Positions 38,466 through 47,479 of a DNA stretch of 64,000 bases are shown here, piece after piece (within the stretch, counting starts at the first letter, position 1; each line of letters opens with the position of its first letter). The notes below the pieces were generated by a model. It made no database searches, had not been told where the DNA came from, and saw only the letters and a program-made list of their open reading frames with translations. Both the position numbers and the translations under genes were made by a program. Location of the stretch: the NCBI GenBank assembly GCA_024684215.1, contig JAIKXH010000100.1:62001-126000 (forward strand), in the 5' to 3' direction. Source of the DNA: Lachnospiraceae bacterium. GTDB lineage: Bacteria; Bacillota; Clostridia; Lachnospirales; Lachnospiraceae.

Positions 38466-39131
38466 CTATTCTTCAACAGAATCTTTTTCTTCTTCCAAAG
38501 CTTCGGGATTGGAAACGGCCCCGGGCTGTTTTTCAATTTCTTTGAAAATCTTAAGTGCAAATCCGCTTATAGTAAGCATAACACACACGGGTGCGATCAA
38601 AGCACCAATGGCTATAAGCACATTATTCCAAATAAACAAGCACACCTCTAAAGCAATAAGCACTGCCAAAAGTGCGGTCCTTCCGAAATATCTTACAGAT
38701 ATTTTCACAGAATTGACCACTGTACCGAAAATCGAATTATCATATCTTGCCAAAAGAGCAAAGGTATAAACAAAAGCGCAGTAAAACATAACAGCAAAAA
38801 TAATACCCGCGGCGAGTAATATTCCCTCATATTTTTCGGCATTTAATATAATCTGAACATAAATGTACATGGCATAGATACAAACCGCAAAAATGATTCC
38901 AAGGGGTATACCCTTTTTCAGATTTGCCTTAAACGCCTTAAAGAAAGGCTTTACTATATATCCTTCCGTATCATCAGCCATATGGAGCGTGATTGAAAAG
39001 GCAGCAGCCGTTGATGCTCCTATTGTAACGACAGGAAGAGAACATAAAAGCCAAAAGAAATTAAGTTTTATTAAATCCCACAATCTGTCAAAAAATTTGA
39101 AAAGCGGGCTTTCTACACTAAACAGTTTCAT
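38466..39131 (-). CDS. DUF624 (YesL-like) membrane protein
   Basis: A 221-aa protein with about five membrane helices. 'LIKLNFFWLLCSLPVVTIGASTAA' and 'FFKAFKANLKKGI' are the DUF624 signature. YesL-type proteins recur next to LplABC-type oligosaccharide importers and extracellular polysaccharide-use genes, as here (the SBP gene lies just upstream). The function is unknown; an accessory or sensory role for the importer is inference. A terminator separates it from the SBP gene. Confidence 0.88.
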   Translation of the reverse strand: MKLFSVESPLFKFFDRLWDLIKLNFFWLLCSLPVVTIGASTAAAFSITLHMADDTEGYIVKPFFKAFKANLKKGIPLGIIFAVCIYAMYIYVQIILNAEKYEGILLAAGIIFAVMFYCAFVYTFALLARYDNSIFGTVVNSVKISVRYFGRTALLAVLIALEVCLFIWNNVLIAIGALIAPVCVMLTISGFALKIFKEIEKQPGAVSNPEALEEEKDSVEE

Positions 39132-39150
39132 ACATCACCAAATCAAAAAT

Positions 39151-39179
39151 TATAAAAGAGGGGTAAAAATTACCCCTCT
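39151..39179 (-). terminator. Terminator after the LplA-type SBP gene
   Basis: AGAGGGGTAA pairs with TTACCCCTCT across AAA; on the minus strand the hairpin runs into TTTTATAATTTTT. It ends about 25 nt before the DUF624 start, so DUF624 expression may depend on readthrough. Confidence 0.85.
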
Positions 39180-39294
39180 TTATTAAACACTATTAGATTT
39201 AAAAACGCAAATGTTTTAAACCTCATTATGCAGCATGTTTTAGACTTGTCGCAATTTCTTTCTGTAAATAATTAAAGTTGCTTTATAGAGATTA

Positions 39295-41016
39295 TTATTT
39301 AGAAGCAACAGCAAGCTCAGCCTCATGACGTCTTGCAGCCTCTTCAAGAGACCAATCAAGACACTCTTTGTAATAATATGAGTTTGCTTTGCCTATCATT
39401 TCGTTTACAATGCTCTCGAATTCTTCATCATTTTTAGCATAAATTGCGTTCCATGAGTAGGTTCTGATACAGTTTGTAGTCTGATCCCACTTAGTCTGTA
39501 ATTCATCGTCACGCTTACCGTTTACAAATGTTGTAGCGGGTGCAAGTCTGTATCCGCCTTTTTCCATATACTCATCTGTGGTAAGGCAACCGGTAAAGTC
39601 TCTCCAATCCTGCTCAATATCGCACTTTGCGGTTACATTGTTGCTTGCCCAGAAATCGGAGTTATATCTCTCACCTGCTGAATCAGGGTTAAGTGCATCA
39701 AGTGCCCATGTAATATTGTTCCACTGAGGCTGACCGTCATGGAAGGTTCCCTGATATCCTGCCTCTGTCATAGAAGTATTGATATCATTGTGGCACTTCT
39801 GACCAAGCTCGGTGAAATAGGTCTTTCCGGACTCGTCATAGTCCCAGCATACGCCCTGAGGACCATATTCCATAACCATTCTTCCTTCGGGTGTGCAGAG
39901 ATAATTGAGGATCTCCATGCAAAGCTCGGGATACTCAGTCTTAGCACCGATAGAGAAGATTCTGTTTCCGCCATATACGTCCATACCATAAACAATAGGA
40001 GTTGCATCTTCGGGAGTAAGTGAAAGCATCATCTTGCCCTCTGCCATATGGTCATCGGTATTGTAAAGTGAACGTCCGGAATAGTTAAAGATTGAGGAGA
40101 AAGTTCCGCCTGCGGATACCTTCTCAGCCATCTTATCCCATGTATTTGTCATAGAGTCGGGGTCTAAAAGGCCTTCCTGATAGAGCTTGTTGTAGAACTG
40201 AAGGCTCTCTAAGTAAGGACCGTAAGAGCCGTCATCATTCATACCGAGGCAATCATAATAATCGCCGGTTGTAGGATCGTAAACACCGATACCGAGCTCA
40301 TCATATCCGTAATAAGCGGTAGCGGTAGACTTAACATACATTACCATATCTCCGTCCCAATCAGGCCAGAGTGATACGGCATAAGTAGGATTTCCGTTAT
40401 CATCGGTAGGGCAAATCTCATGCATGTCCTTGAAAAGCTTTAACATGTCATCATAGTTGCTAACCTTAGGATATCCAAGTTCCTTGTAAAGATCCCATCT
40501 TACATCCCAGGTATAGAAGAAAGACTGATGGTCCTCGGAAGAGGTTGCCACAGCATGGCCAAATCCGTAAACAGTGGTATCATCCTCCATGCCTTCAGGC
40601 TTAATGGAAGCATTCTTCTCAAGAGCCGCTGACATATGCTCCTTAATATAAGGACCATACTCGGTAAGAAGGTCGTCTTCATTCCAATCATAGAGAAGTC
40701 CGGCCTCAATAGCATTGGTGTACTGAGTTCCGTCAGAACCCCAAATAACGATATCTCCCAAATCTCCTGCTTCCATCTTGGTCTGAAGCATACCGTTAAG
40801 ATCCGGGATGATGTTTACCTCAACATTAAACTTCTCTTTTAAAATGTCAGCAGACCAACCCTGCTGAAATCCTGAAAAGTTTGCAAGCTGAGAAAAGATT
40901 GTCAGGGTTACGGTCTTTCCCGATTTTCCTGACCCGCCGGCGCCACAACCCGTGAAAAGTCCGGCTGCCATCACACAGCAAAGAGCCATGGCGGCAATTC
41001 GTTTAAACTTTTTCAT
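39295..41016 (-). CDS. Extracellular solute-binding lipoprotein, LplA type
   Basis: A 573-aa sugar-binding lipoprotein of a CUT1 ABC importer. The signal peptide ends in lipobox FTGC, followed by a Gly/Ser linker and 'VTLTIFSQLANFSGFQQGWSADIL'. The size and the two-permease partner type match LplA/YtcQ proteins, which bind plant or host oligosaccharides. Many Trp/Tyr residues are spread through the clefts. AAGGAGGATAG gives a strong ribosome site. A stem (CACTGTG/CACAGTG) in the gap after the permease gene may raise expression of this last gene. Confidence 0.92.
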   Translation of the reverse strand: MKKFKRIAAMALCCVMAAGLFTGCGAGGSGKSGKTVTLTIFSQLANFSGFQQGWSADILKEKFNVEVNIIPDLNGMLQTKMEAGDLGDIVIWGSDGTQYTNAIEAGLLYDWNEDDLLTEYGPYIKEHMSAALEKNASIKPEGMEDDTTVYGFGHAVATSSEDHQSFFYTWDVRWDLYKELGYPKVSNYDDMLKLFKDMHEICPTDDNGNPTYAVSLWPDWDGDMVMYVKSTATAYYGYDELGIGVYDPTTGDYYDCLGMNDDGSYGPYLESLQFYNKLYQEGLLDPDSMTNTWDKMAEKVSAGGTFSSIFNYSGRSLYNTDDHMAEGKMMLSLTPEDATPIVYGMDVYGGNRIFSIGAKTEYPELCMEILNYLCTPEGRMVMEYGPQGVCWDYDESGKTYFTELGQKCHNDINTSMTEAGYQGTFHDGQPQWNNITWALDALNPDSAGERYNSDFWASNNVTAKCDIEQDWRDFTGCLTTDEYMEKGGYRLAPATTFVNGKRDDELQTKWDQTTNCIRTYSWNAIYAKNDEEFESIVNEMIGKANSYYYKECLDWSLEEAARRHEAELAVASK

Positions 41017-41039
41017 TTTCTATCCTCCTTTTATAATAG

Positions 41040-41078
41040 CACTGTGAATAAACAATTCTACATTACCTCACCACAGTG
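41040..41078 (-). other. Inverted repeat in the leader of the SBP gene
   Basis: CACTGTG (41040-41046) and CACAGTG (41072-41078) form a 7-bp stem with a 25-nt loop, between the LplC stop and the LplA ribosome site. No T-run follows, so it looks like an mRNA stabiliser or processing site rather than a terminator. Confidence 0.4.
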
Positions 41079-41107
41079 AAATTAACATTTTTGCCGCTTG
41101 GAAAAGG

Positions 41108-42073
41108 TTAACCCTTAACCGCACCAAGCATGATTCCTTTTTCGAAATATCTGTTCATAAAAGGATAAACGACCAAAATAGGTATTACAGTTACCATAGA
41201 GATCGTGTACTTAAGCACCTTCTGGTTCATCATGGAAGCGGCGGCATTAGAAGCTGCGGAGCCTCCGGTACTCATAACCTGAGCAAGGTTTGAAGATGTA
41301 TTTAAGTAAATATACAGTCTGTGCTGAAGTGTGAAAAGTTCAGGCGCATTCTGCATAAGAATAAGCGAATCGGTAAAGGAGTTCCAATGACCTACCGCAC
41401 CGAAAATCGCAATAGTCGCAAGTATGGGCTTTGAAAGAGGGAATATTATCTTTCTCCAAACAGTAAAGAATCCTGCGCCGTCAATAAGCGCACTCTCCTC
41501 GAGCTCACCGGGGATAGACTCAATATAAGTCTTAACAAGGATAATATTATAAGGAGCAACAATACCGGGGATTATGTATGCAAGGAAATTGTTGGTAAGT
41601 CCGAGCATAGACATATTCAAAAACCATGGAATGGTACCGGCATTGAAATACATGGTGATCACCAGGAATCTGTACCAGAATTTTCTGCCCCACATCTCCT
41701 TTTTCGTAACAAGATATCCGACAAATGCAGTAGCGAGGACCATCACTATCGTACCGATTATAGTACGTGCAATAGAAATCAGAAACGCATTTCCAAGATC
41801 GGATACGTTTAACATTGCGATATAATTATCAAAATTGATTCCCTTTGGATAAAAAGTAATCTGTCCTCTTTGTACCAAATCGTTGTTAGAAATGGTATTG
41901 ATGAACAAGAAGTAAAAAGGGAAAAAGCAAAGTAAAGTAAATACGCCAAAAAATACATAATCGATCACGTTAAAAGTGACATCGCCAAATGACAGCTTAT
42001 GACTCTTTTTGTGAGATCTGTAATACTGCTTTTCAGCCTTGGCATCAAGTTTTTCTTGTTTAGTCTTAGCCAT
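41108..42073 (-). CDS. Carbohydrate ABC transporter permease, LplC type
   Basis: A 321-aa inner-membrane permease with six helices. The cytoplasmic EAA loop 'ESALIDGAGFFTVWRKIIFPLSKPIL' docks on the ATPase. The N-terminal 'INTISNNDLVQRGQITFYPKGINFDNY' and the C-terminal 'YPFMNRYFEKGIMLGAVKG' are typical of the LplC/YtcP branch. AGGAGGGAG precedes the ATG. Starts 12 nt after the LplB-type gene. Confidence 0.93.
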   Translation of the reverse strand: MAKTKQEKLDAKAEKQYYRSHKKSHKLSFGDVTFNVIDYVFFGVFTLLCFFPFYFLFINTISNNDLVQRGQITFYPKGINFDNYIAMLNVSDLGNAFLISIARTIIGTIVMVLATAFVGYLVTKKEMWGRKFWYRFLVITMYFNAGTIPWFLNMSMLGLTNNFLAYIIPGIVAPYNIILVKTYIESIPGELEESALIDGAGFFTVWRKIIFPLSKPILATIAIFGAVGHWNSFTDSLILMQNAPELFTLQHRLYIYLNTSSNLAQVMSTGGSAASNAAASMMNQKVLKYTISMVTVIPILVVYPFMNRYFEKGIMLGAVKG

Positions 42074-42085
42074 GATTCTCCCTCC

Positions 42086-43525
42086 TTATACAATGCTTTC
42101 GCCGCGGATAGCCTTGGATATACCGTTGGCTCCGAAGAGAAGTACCACGCTGACTACCGATTTAACCATACCTATAACGGTTGAAAGCGGTATATTACCG
42201 TTTTGAATACCGAGCGTATATACATAAAGGTCCAAAACCTCGATTGTAGAAACGTTCTGCGCATTTTTAAATACAAGATACTGATCCATACCGTTTGAAA
42301 GAACGTTTGCAACGCTCATAAGAAGCATTACAAAATATGTGGGAAGAAGTCCGGGCACAGTTACATGCCACATCTTCTGGAATCTGCCCGCACCATCAAC
42401 GGTGGCAGCCTCATACAGCTGCTGATCGATACCTGAAATACCCGCAATATAAATGATTGCGCTCCATCCTATTCCCTTCCAGGTACCCCATGCAAGCATT
42501 TTAAGCCAAATGAGATGATTACCCATCAGATAGTTGGTATCACCGCCGAATGCAGTATTGATAAAACCGTCTGTTGAGAAAATAGCAAGTGCTATTGCAT
42601 AAACAAGTACCCATGAAATAAAGTTAGGGATTGTAGTAAAGGTTTGAACAATTCTTTTAAACCATCCAACCTTAATTTCATTTAAGAATATGGCAAACGC
42701 CATAGGAAGCCAGCTTGTAGCAATTCCGAGTCCGCTCATTGCAAGTGTGTTTCTAAGCACTCTTACAACGTCAGCTTTTGTAGCTTCACTCTGGAATAGG
42801 TTTGTAAACCATTTAAATCCGACAAAATTATCCGCAGATAATGTACCGCCGGCAGAATAATCAAAAAATGCATATCTCCATCCGTATAAAGGAAGATATG
42901 AGAATACAAAGCAAAGCATAGCGAAAGGCAGAAACATAAGGAAAAGCTTAAATTTAGGTTCCATATAGAATTTTTCGTTCTTATCTGCCTTAGGAAGCAT
43001 TATAAGAGTAATGATTGAAGTGATTAAAATCACCAGAATCAAAAAAGCATATACAAAAAATCCGCCGGGAAATGAAGGCTCTACCTTTTCAGGTCTGTCA
43101 GTAAGTAAAACCTGTGTATATGAAATATAAACAAGTACCAGACCCAAAATTGCAGCCAATGCTCCGCCGACGCCAAAAGGCATACCGAACTTTTTAAGTC
43201 TTAGATTACCCAGTGAAGTACATGCACAAACAACCGCCGCAATTATTCCCAACAGAATAAGTACTGCTCCGATATACAAAATAGTAATAGAAAAATAAGA
43301 CAGCCAGCCCCTGTTAAGAGCTCTGCCCATCTCAGAAGTCAGTGTTCCGTATGAAACAGCCGATGTAAACAAAGAGACGTTCTTTCCGATAAGAGAAGTA
43401 ATTCTCGTAGGTGAAGCCTGCGGGAAGAACAACAAGAAAACGCTCAAAAAAGTGGCAACGCGGGATATCCATAAAACGACTTCCGCGCGCTTCTCCTTAG
43501 AAGAGATCTCGTATTTCATTTTCAT
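42086..43525 (-). CDS. ABC transporter permease, LplB type, with N-terminal membrane extension
   Basis: A 479-aa permease. The C-terminal 290 residues are an ordinary LplB/YteP permease ('FLMFLPFAMLCFVFSYLPLYGWRYAF', EAA loop 'YEAATVDGAGRFQKMWHVTVPGLLPT'). About 185 extra N-terminal residues carry roughly four membrane helices ('VATFLSVFLLFFPQASPTRITS', 'YIGAVLILLGIIAAVVCACTS') that ordinary LplB proteins of about 300-320 aa lack. Their role is unknown. GGAGG precedes the start, only 27 nt after a terminator, so the lpl genes lack room for their own promoter and are probably read through from the surface-protein gene. Confidence 0.9.
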   Translation of the reverse strand: MKMKYEISSKEKRAEVVLWISRVATFLSVFLLFFPQASPTRITSLIGKNVSLFTSAVSYGTLTSEMGRALNRGWLSYFSITILYIGAVLILLGIIAAVVCACTSLGNLRLKKFGMPFGVGGALAAILGLVLVYISYTQVLLTDRPEKVEPSFPGGFFVYAFLILVILITSIITLIMLPKADKNEKFYMEPKFKLFLMFLPFAMLCFVFSYLPLYGWRYAFFDYSAGGTLSADNFVGFKWFTNLFQSEATKADVVRVLRNTLAMSGLGIATSWLPMAFAIFLNEIKVGWFKRIVQTFTTIPNFISWVLVYAIALAIFSTDGFINTAFGGDTNYLMGNHLIWLKMLAWGTWKGIGWSAIIYIAGISGIDQQLYEAATVDGAGRFQKMWHVTVPGLLPTYFVMLLMSVANVLSNGMDQYLVFKNAQNVSTIEVLDLYVYTLGIQNGNIPLSTVIGMVKSVVSVVLLFGANGISKAIRGESIV

Positions 43526-43552
43526 CCTCCAAATTAAGTAAGAGCACGCTTT

Positions 43553-43585
43553 AAAAAAACAGGCCCGTGAGAATTCACAGGCCTG
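43553..43585 (-). terminator. Terminator between the surface-protein gene and lplB
   Basis: CAGGCC and GGCCTG form the base of an imperfect hairpin centred on GTGAGAATTCAC; the minus strand then has seven T. It lies between the 595-aa gene and the permease genes. Confidence 0.88.
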
Positions 43586-43639
43586 AATTAATTTTTGCCC
43601 TGAAGTCTAGATACTATTTAAGTAGTACTACTTAACCAA

Positions 43640-45427
43640 TTACCTAACTTTTTTGATAACGGTAACTGCGACAACTCCGGCTGCAACAGCTGCTACAAAA
43701 CCGAAGATGCCTGCAAAGTCAACATCGTTAGCATCGGTTCCGATAACTTCTGCTGAAGATGAAGCACATCCTGAAGCCTCAGCAGCAGGCTCCTCTGTTG
43801 CAGGCTCCTCTGTTGCGGGCTCTTCTGCTGCGGGCTCCTCTGTTGCTGCAGCGTCATAGCTAAATCCGCTTACATTGAAGGAAATTTCAATAGTCTGGAA
43901 AGGAACTGCATAGTAACCGATGGTAGCAAGCTCATCAACCCAGATGTTCTGGATATTGAACTGAATATGCTTTCCTTCTTCCTCGATAGTAGGATTGATA
44001 TCACTTACTTCGCTTCCGTTAACCTTAAGTACGATATCACTTACAGTGATATCACCGGTGTTAGGGATATCGGTTGAGAAGAAAATGAGATTCATGTGAT
44101 CCTGATCTGAGAACTCGTCAGCAGGCCACTCAATATCGGTAGCAGATACTGTGTAAGTACCGTTTCCTGCGATTACAGCATCGTTAAAGGTGCAAGGAAC
44201 AGAACTCTTCTCTGCGGTGTCACCCTGAAAAGTAAGCTGATTAAAGAAATCAGTGCCAAATCCGGTAGCTTCATTGTCATAAGCATCACGGAAGGTGTAC
44301 TTAGGTCCCTGAAGTCCGATATAAGCATTGTAGGTTCCGTCAAGAGCTACTTCCTCTGTTGTAACAGCTTCCTCTACGGGAGTACCAACCTGAATATCGT
44401 TGATAGTGATGGTATATTCTACCTTAGAATAGTTAGCGGGCTCAGCGATATACTGGGTTCCCCACTCATTAAATCCGCCTGCAAGACGAATAGAATTTTC
44501 GTATGCTCCTGTAGCTTCAACCCACCATGCATCTCCTGCTGCGGTATCGATTGCTACATCTGCACCGTCTATTTTAAGAGCAACTGTAGCATCTACTGCA
44601 GTTACAGTTGCTTCTGCATCATCAAGAACCAAAACGGGTGACATCCACCAAACATTAATAACAGGTGTTGCAGTCTCAAGTGAGATTGTTACTGTATCGC
44701 CAACCTTAACGCCCTCAGCGTTAGAAGCGGTAACATCACCTGCATTGTTGTCAGCATTGGGTGAATTGTACTGGATTCCCCAATCATTCTCCTCGGCAGC
44801 GTCTCCGCCCATACCGATATAAAGTGAAGAAGTTCCTTCATAAGAACCTGAAGCAGTAGCTTCGCCTTCACTTGAAGTGATGCTGTTAAGCTTAATGGTA
44901 TACTCTACCTTTTTGAATCCGGCGGGCTCAGCAATATACTGTGCTCCCCATTCGTTAAATCCGCCTGCGAGTCTTACTGCACCGGCATTATCGCCTGTAG
45001 CCTCAACCCACCATGCATCTCCTGCTGCGGCATCGATAGCTACATCTTCGCCATCGATCTTAAGAGAAACTTCAGCATCAACATTAGCAATGCCTGCATC
45101 CTCGGGTAATACGAGAACGGGAGCCATCCACCAAACATTAACTACTTCTGAAGGGAACTCAAGAGAGATCGTAACAGTGTCACCAGCTTTAATGGTTGCA
45201 TCTGTAGCAACGATCTCACCTGCATTGTTATCTGCAGTAGGTGAATTGTACTGTAAGCCCCAATCGTTCTCCTCAGCTAAGTCTCCACCAAAACCTACAT
45301 AGGCAACAATTTCATCCTCATATGCAACTTCTTCTGCATTGGATGCAATCGGTGCGAGCGCAAAACTGCTAAGTGCAAAAACAGCAGCAAGCGCAGTGGA
45401 ACTGATTTTTTTCCACAACTTTTTCAT
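43640..45427 (-). CDS. Secreted repeat protein with C-terminal membrane anchor
   Basis: A 595-aa exported protein. A signal peptide (about residues 1-31) is followed by two closely similar 162-aa modules starting near residues 42 and 204 ('GGDLAEENDWGLQYNSPTADNNAG', 'AGDAWWVEATG', 'RLAGGFNEWGAQYIAEPA'). A diverged third module (about 366-535) opens 'AYIGLQGPKY'. A Glu/Pro/Ala/Thr stalk with EEPAT units and a C-terminal helix with basic tail (IKKVR) end the protein. The Trp-rich beta modules resemble carbohydrate-binding modules in layout, but I do not recognise the family. Its position ahead of the Lpl importer suggests a surface glycan-binding role (inference). A strong ribosome site and own promoter imply high expression. 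Confidence 0.85.
   Translation of the reverse strand: MKKLWKKISSTALAAVFALSSFALAPIASNAEEVAYEDEIVAYVGFGGDLAEENDWGLQYNSPTADNNAGEIVATDATIKAGDTVTISLEFPSEVVNVWWMAPVLVLPEDAGIANVDAEVSLKIDGEDVAIDAAAGDAWWVEATGDNAGAVRLAGGFNEWGAQYIAEPAGFKKVEYTIKLNSITSSEGEATASGSYEGTSSLYIGMGGDAAEENDWGIQYNSPNADNNAGDVTASNAEGVKVGDTVTISLETATPVINVWWMSPVLVLDDAEATVTAVDATVALKIDGADVAIDTAAGDAWWVEATGAYENSIRLAGGFNEWGTQYIAEPANYSKVEYTITINDIQVGTPVEEAVTTEEVALDGTYNAYIGLQGPKYTFRDAYDNEATGFGTDFFNQLTFQGDTAEKSSVPCTFNDAVIAGNGTYTVSATDIEWPADEFSDQDHMNLIFFSTDIPNTGDITVSDIVLKVNGSEVSDINPTIEEEGKHIQFNIQNIWVDELATIGYYAVPFQTIEISFNVSGFSYDAAATEEPAAEEPATEEPATEEPAAEASGCASSSAEVIGTDANDVDFAGIFGFVAAVAAGVVAVTVIKKVR
43785..43844. repeat. 15-bp coding tandem repeat x4 (Glu-Pro-Ala stalk)
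   Basis: Units gcaggctcctctgtt (twice), gcgggctcttctgct and gcgggctcctctgtt encode repeated EEPAT/EEPAA. The period keeps the frame. Confidence 0.85.
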
Positions 45428-45643
45428 ACTTTCTTCCTCCTATAATGGTTATATATATCCGCTTTTTGCGGAATATATCAATGGGATTTCAGCCGCGTAT
45501 TAAAATCGCATCAAAAGCAATCAAATACAAGTATCACAGCTAAAATTTCTTAAATTACGAGGTGGATTATTTTTACCTGGGAAATCCGAGTCCTCGCAGT
45601 CTGAAAGGCTTATTTTATATAGATTTGCATTCCTCCCCCACAA
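45428..45643 (-). promoter_or_regulatory. Long structured leader of the surface-protein gene
   Basis: Part of a 335-bp gap without a gene. About 216 nt separate the predicted transcription start from the start codon. Two structures are visible: a nested stem CGAGG/CCTCG (45558-45562 with 45592-45596) enclosing GGATT/AATCC (45564-45568 with 45583-45587), and a hairpin ATATATCCGC/GCGGAATATAT (45453-45478) just ahead of the ribosome site. I recognise no known riboswitch consensus. The rest of the gap, 45678-45762, is AT-rich with no feature I can name. Confidence 0.5.
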
Positions 45644-45649
45644 GCATAA

Positions 45650-45677
45650 ATTATACCATATAAAAGTGACAATTCAA
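45650..45677 (-). promoter_or_regulatory. Promoter of the surface-protein gene
   Basis: Minus strand TTGAAT (complement 45672-45677), 16-bp spacer, and an extended -10 TGGTATAAT (TATAAT at complement 45650-45655). Confidence 0.75.
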
Positions 45678-45762
45678 ATTGTAAATGGATATTTTCTTTA
45701 TGTAATAATAACTATATTTTTAAATGTATTTTTGTTAGTTCTTCGGGTAAATTTAGCTAAAT

Positions 45763-47421
45763 TTAGCCTAGTAATTCTCCCTGCCTTGTTCCCAGAGCTT
45801 TTGCATTGTCATTTTTATCTGTTCTAAAAGGAGCCAAAGGAATGCCACAAGCTCCGTAAACCCGAACTTTCCCGAAGTTTTTCCAAAAATATCTTGCAAA
45901 TAATGGTTCTGAAACTTTATCGCTTGACATCTTTAACACAATACAGTCATCCCCGCGCAAAACCTGAACTTTAGCATCAAAATAAACTCCGTCTTTACCG
46001 GCTATTTCAAAGCCCGCATCATCAGGTAAATAGCTTTCCATATACACGTCTTCCAAAAATCCGTCATCACCGTCGGTTACAAGTCCGTTATCGCAGCAAT
46101 CTATTTCAGCATATATGAAATTCCCTTCAGAATAAGCATTAATAAGGGATGGGCCGTATGCATCCCACTTATCGCAAAGTCCGTAGCGGTTATACAAAGC
46201 CAGATAGGCAAGCCTATAACCGACGGTTTCTTTATCCAAAGGATGAATATTGTATTTTTCTCCCGCCTCAAGGCAAACGGCAGTATGACAATTATCATCC
46301 TCTGTTGAAATATCAAACTCCGATTCTCTTAAAAAAGGCCAGTTTTTAAAGTCATCCTCGCCCTCATTTTTAAACACCGGAAGCTGAACTATATAAAAAG
46401 GAAGCTCACTGTTTTCGAAATCCTCTCTCCAGTTCTCTATCAAAGACTTTAAAAGTCTTTTATAAGCGTATGGTCTGTTGTCATCATCCTCGCCCTGATA
46501 CCACAAAACGCCGCATATTCCGTATGGTGCAATTCGTTTAAGCATTGTCTCATATAAACCTGAAGGCCTTGTCCAGTTTTTAGGTCCCATGGGCCCGGGG
46601 TATTTATTCTCCCCAAAAAGCTTAATAGCTTCGTCCCATGAAGGATTTTTGGCAGTCATATAGTAATTTCCGACATTTTTATCAAACTCTGCCTGATAAA
46701 CAACATACTCGTCATACGCTTTCAAATATTCATCATAATCCTGATCCTTTGTAAGTTCATCATACCTGTCAAGATATACCTTGGTTTCCGGATATTCGGA
46801 GAGCTTTTCTTTGCTCATCCACGCACTGGCACTGGTTCCGCCCCAATTACATCCTATGATGCCTATCATTATATTTTGGTCATTACTAAGTCCTTTTGCA
46901 GGTGCCTTATCAATCTCTTCGGTAAGAGCTTTGGCAAAATAATATCCGACGGCAGACCAGCACTTAGTCTCTCCGGGTTTACAAAGTTGCCATGCGCTTT
47001 CACTTTCAGCCTTATTAAGTTCTTCACCGAGCCAGGCAACCTTAGGCGTATAATAAAACCTTATATTTGGATTATCGCAGTTTTCACATTCCTCCTTGCC
47101 GTCCTTTGAATTTTGCAATTCAAGTTCCATATTGGACTGACCTCCGGCAATATATACATCCCCGAAATAAATATCATCAAGAACGCACTTATCATCTCCC
47201 GCACATACAATAAGGTTATATGGTCCTCCTGCATTAAAAGGACCTGTTTTAACTTCAAATATATTGTTATTGGATGTCGCGTCTAGTTTACATAATTCAT
47301 CGCCATTTGCATCTTTTATAGTTATGTAAACCTGTTTTGCATCTGTTTTTCCCCAAATGCTTATTTTCTGATCCCTCTGCAAAACTGCATGATTTTTAAA
47401 GATTCCGGGTAATTTGATCAT
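45763..47421 (-). CDS. Sialate O-acetylesterase-like SGNH esterase (intracellular)
   Basis: A 552-aa esterase of the SASA type. The N-terminal beta domain opens 'NHAVLQRDQKISIWGKT'. The catalytic block I is 'YIAGGQSNMELEL' (nucleophile Ser), block III-like 'IIGCNWGGTSASAWMS' and 'GVLWYQGEDDDNR' follow, and the C-terminal part supplies the late Asp/His region. No signal peptide is present, so it acts on imported oligosaccharides. In gut Clostridia such enzymes remove acetyl groups from xylo-, pectin- or sialo-oligosaccharides; the exact sugar is not decided. AGGAAGGG precedes the start. Confidence 0.88.
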   Translation of the reverse strand: MIKLPGIFKNHAVLQRDQKISIWGKTDAKQVYITIKDANGDELCKLDATSNNNIFEVKTGPFNAGGPYNLIVCAGDDKCVLDDIYFGDVYIAGGQSNMELELQNSKDGKEECENCDNPNIRFYYTPKVAWLGEELNKAESESAWQLCKPGETKCWSAVGYYFAKALTEEIDKAPAKGLSNDQNIMIGIIGCNWGGTSASAWMSKEKLSEYPETKVYLDRYDELTKDQDYDEYLKAYDEYVVYQAEFDKNVGNYYMTAKNPSWDEAIKLFGENKYPGPMGPKNWTRPSGLYETMLKRIAPYGICGVLWYQGEDDDNRPYAYKRLLKSLIENWREDFENSELPFYIVQLPVFKNEGEDDFKNWPFLRESEFDISTEDDNCHTAVCLEAGEKYNIHPLDKETVGYRLAYLALYNRYGLCDKWDAYGPSLINAYSEGNFIYAEIDCCDNGLVTDGDDGFLEDVYMESYLPDDAGFEIAGKDGVYFDAKVQVLRGDDCIVLKMSSDKVSEPLFARYFWKNFGKVRVYGACGIPLAPFRTDKNDNAKALGTRQGELLG

Positions 47422-47440
47422 ACTCTTCCCTTCCTATATG

Positions 47441-47449
47441 TGGTATAAT
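47441..47449 (+). promoter_or_regulatory. Extended -10 promoter of the DUF2971 gene
   Basis: TGGTATAAT with no good -35 box, 31 bp before the start codon in a 58-bp divergent gap. The near-palindrome GGTATAATACC could also give a -10 (TATTAT) for the esterase gene on the other strand. Confidence 0.55.
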
Positions 47450-47479
47450 ACCCCCGTAAAGATTAATGGAGGCGCACAT

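Noticed and set aside
45428-45643. Known riboswitch (T-box, c-di-GMP, SAM, TPP, cobalamin, purine) in the surface-protein leader
   Set aside because: None of the core consensus stretches I know for these classes is present, so I leave it as an unclassified structured leader.
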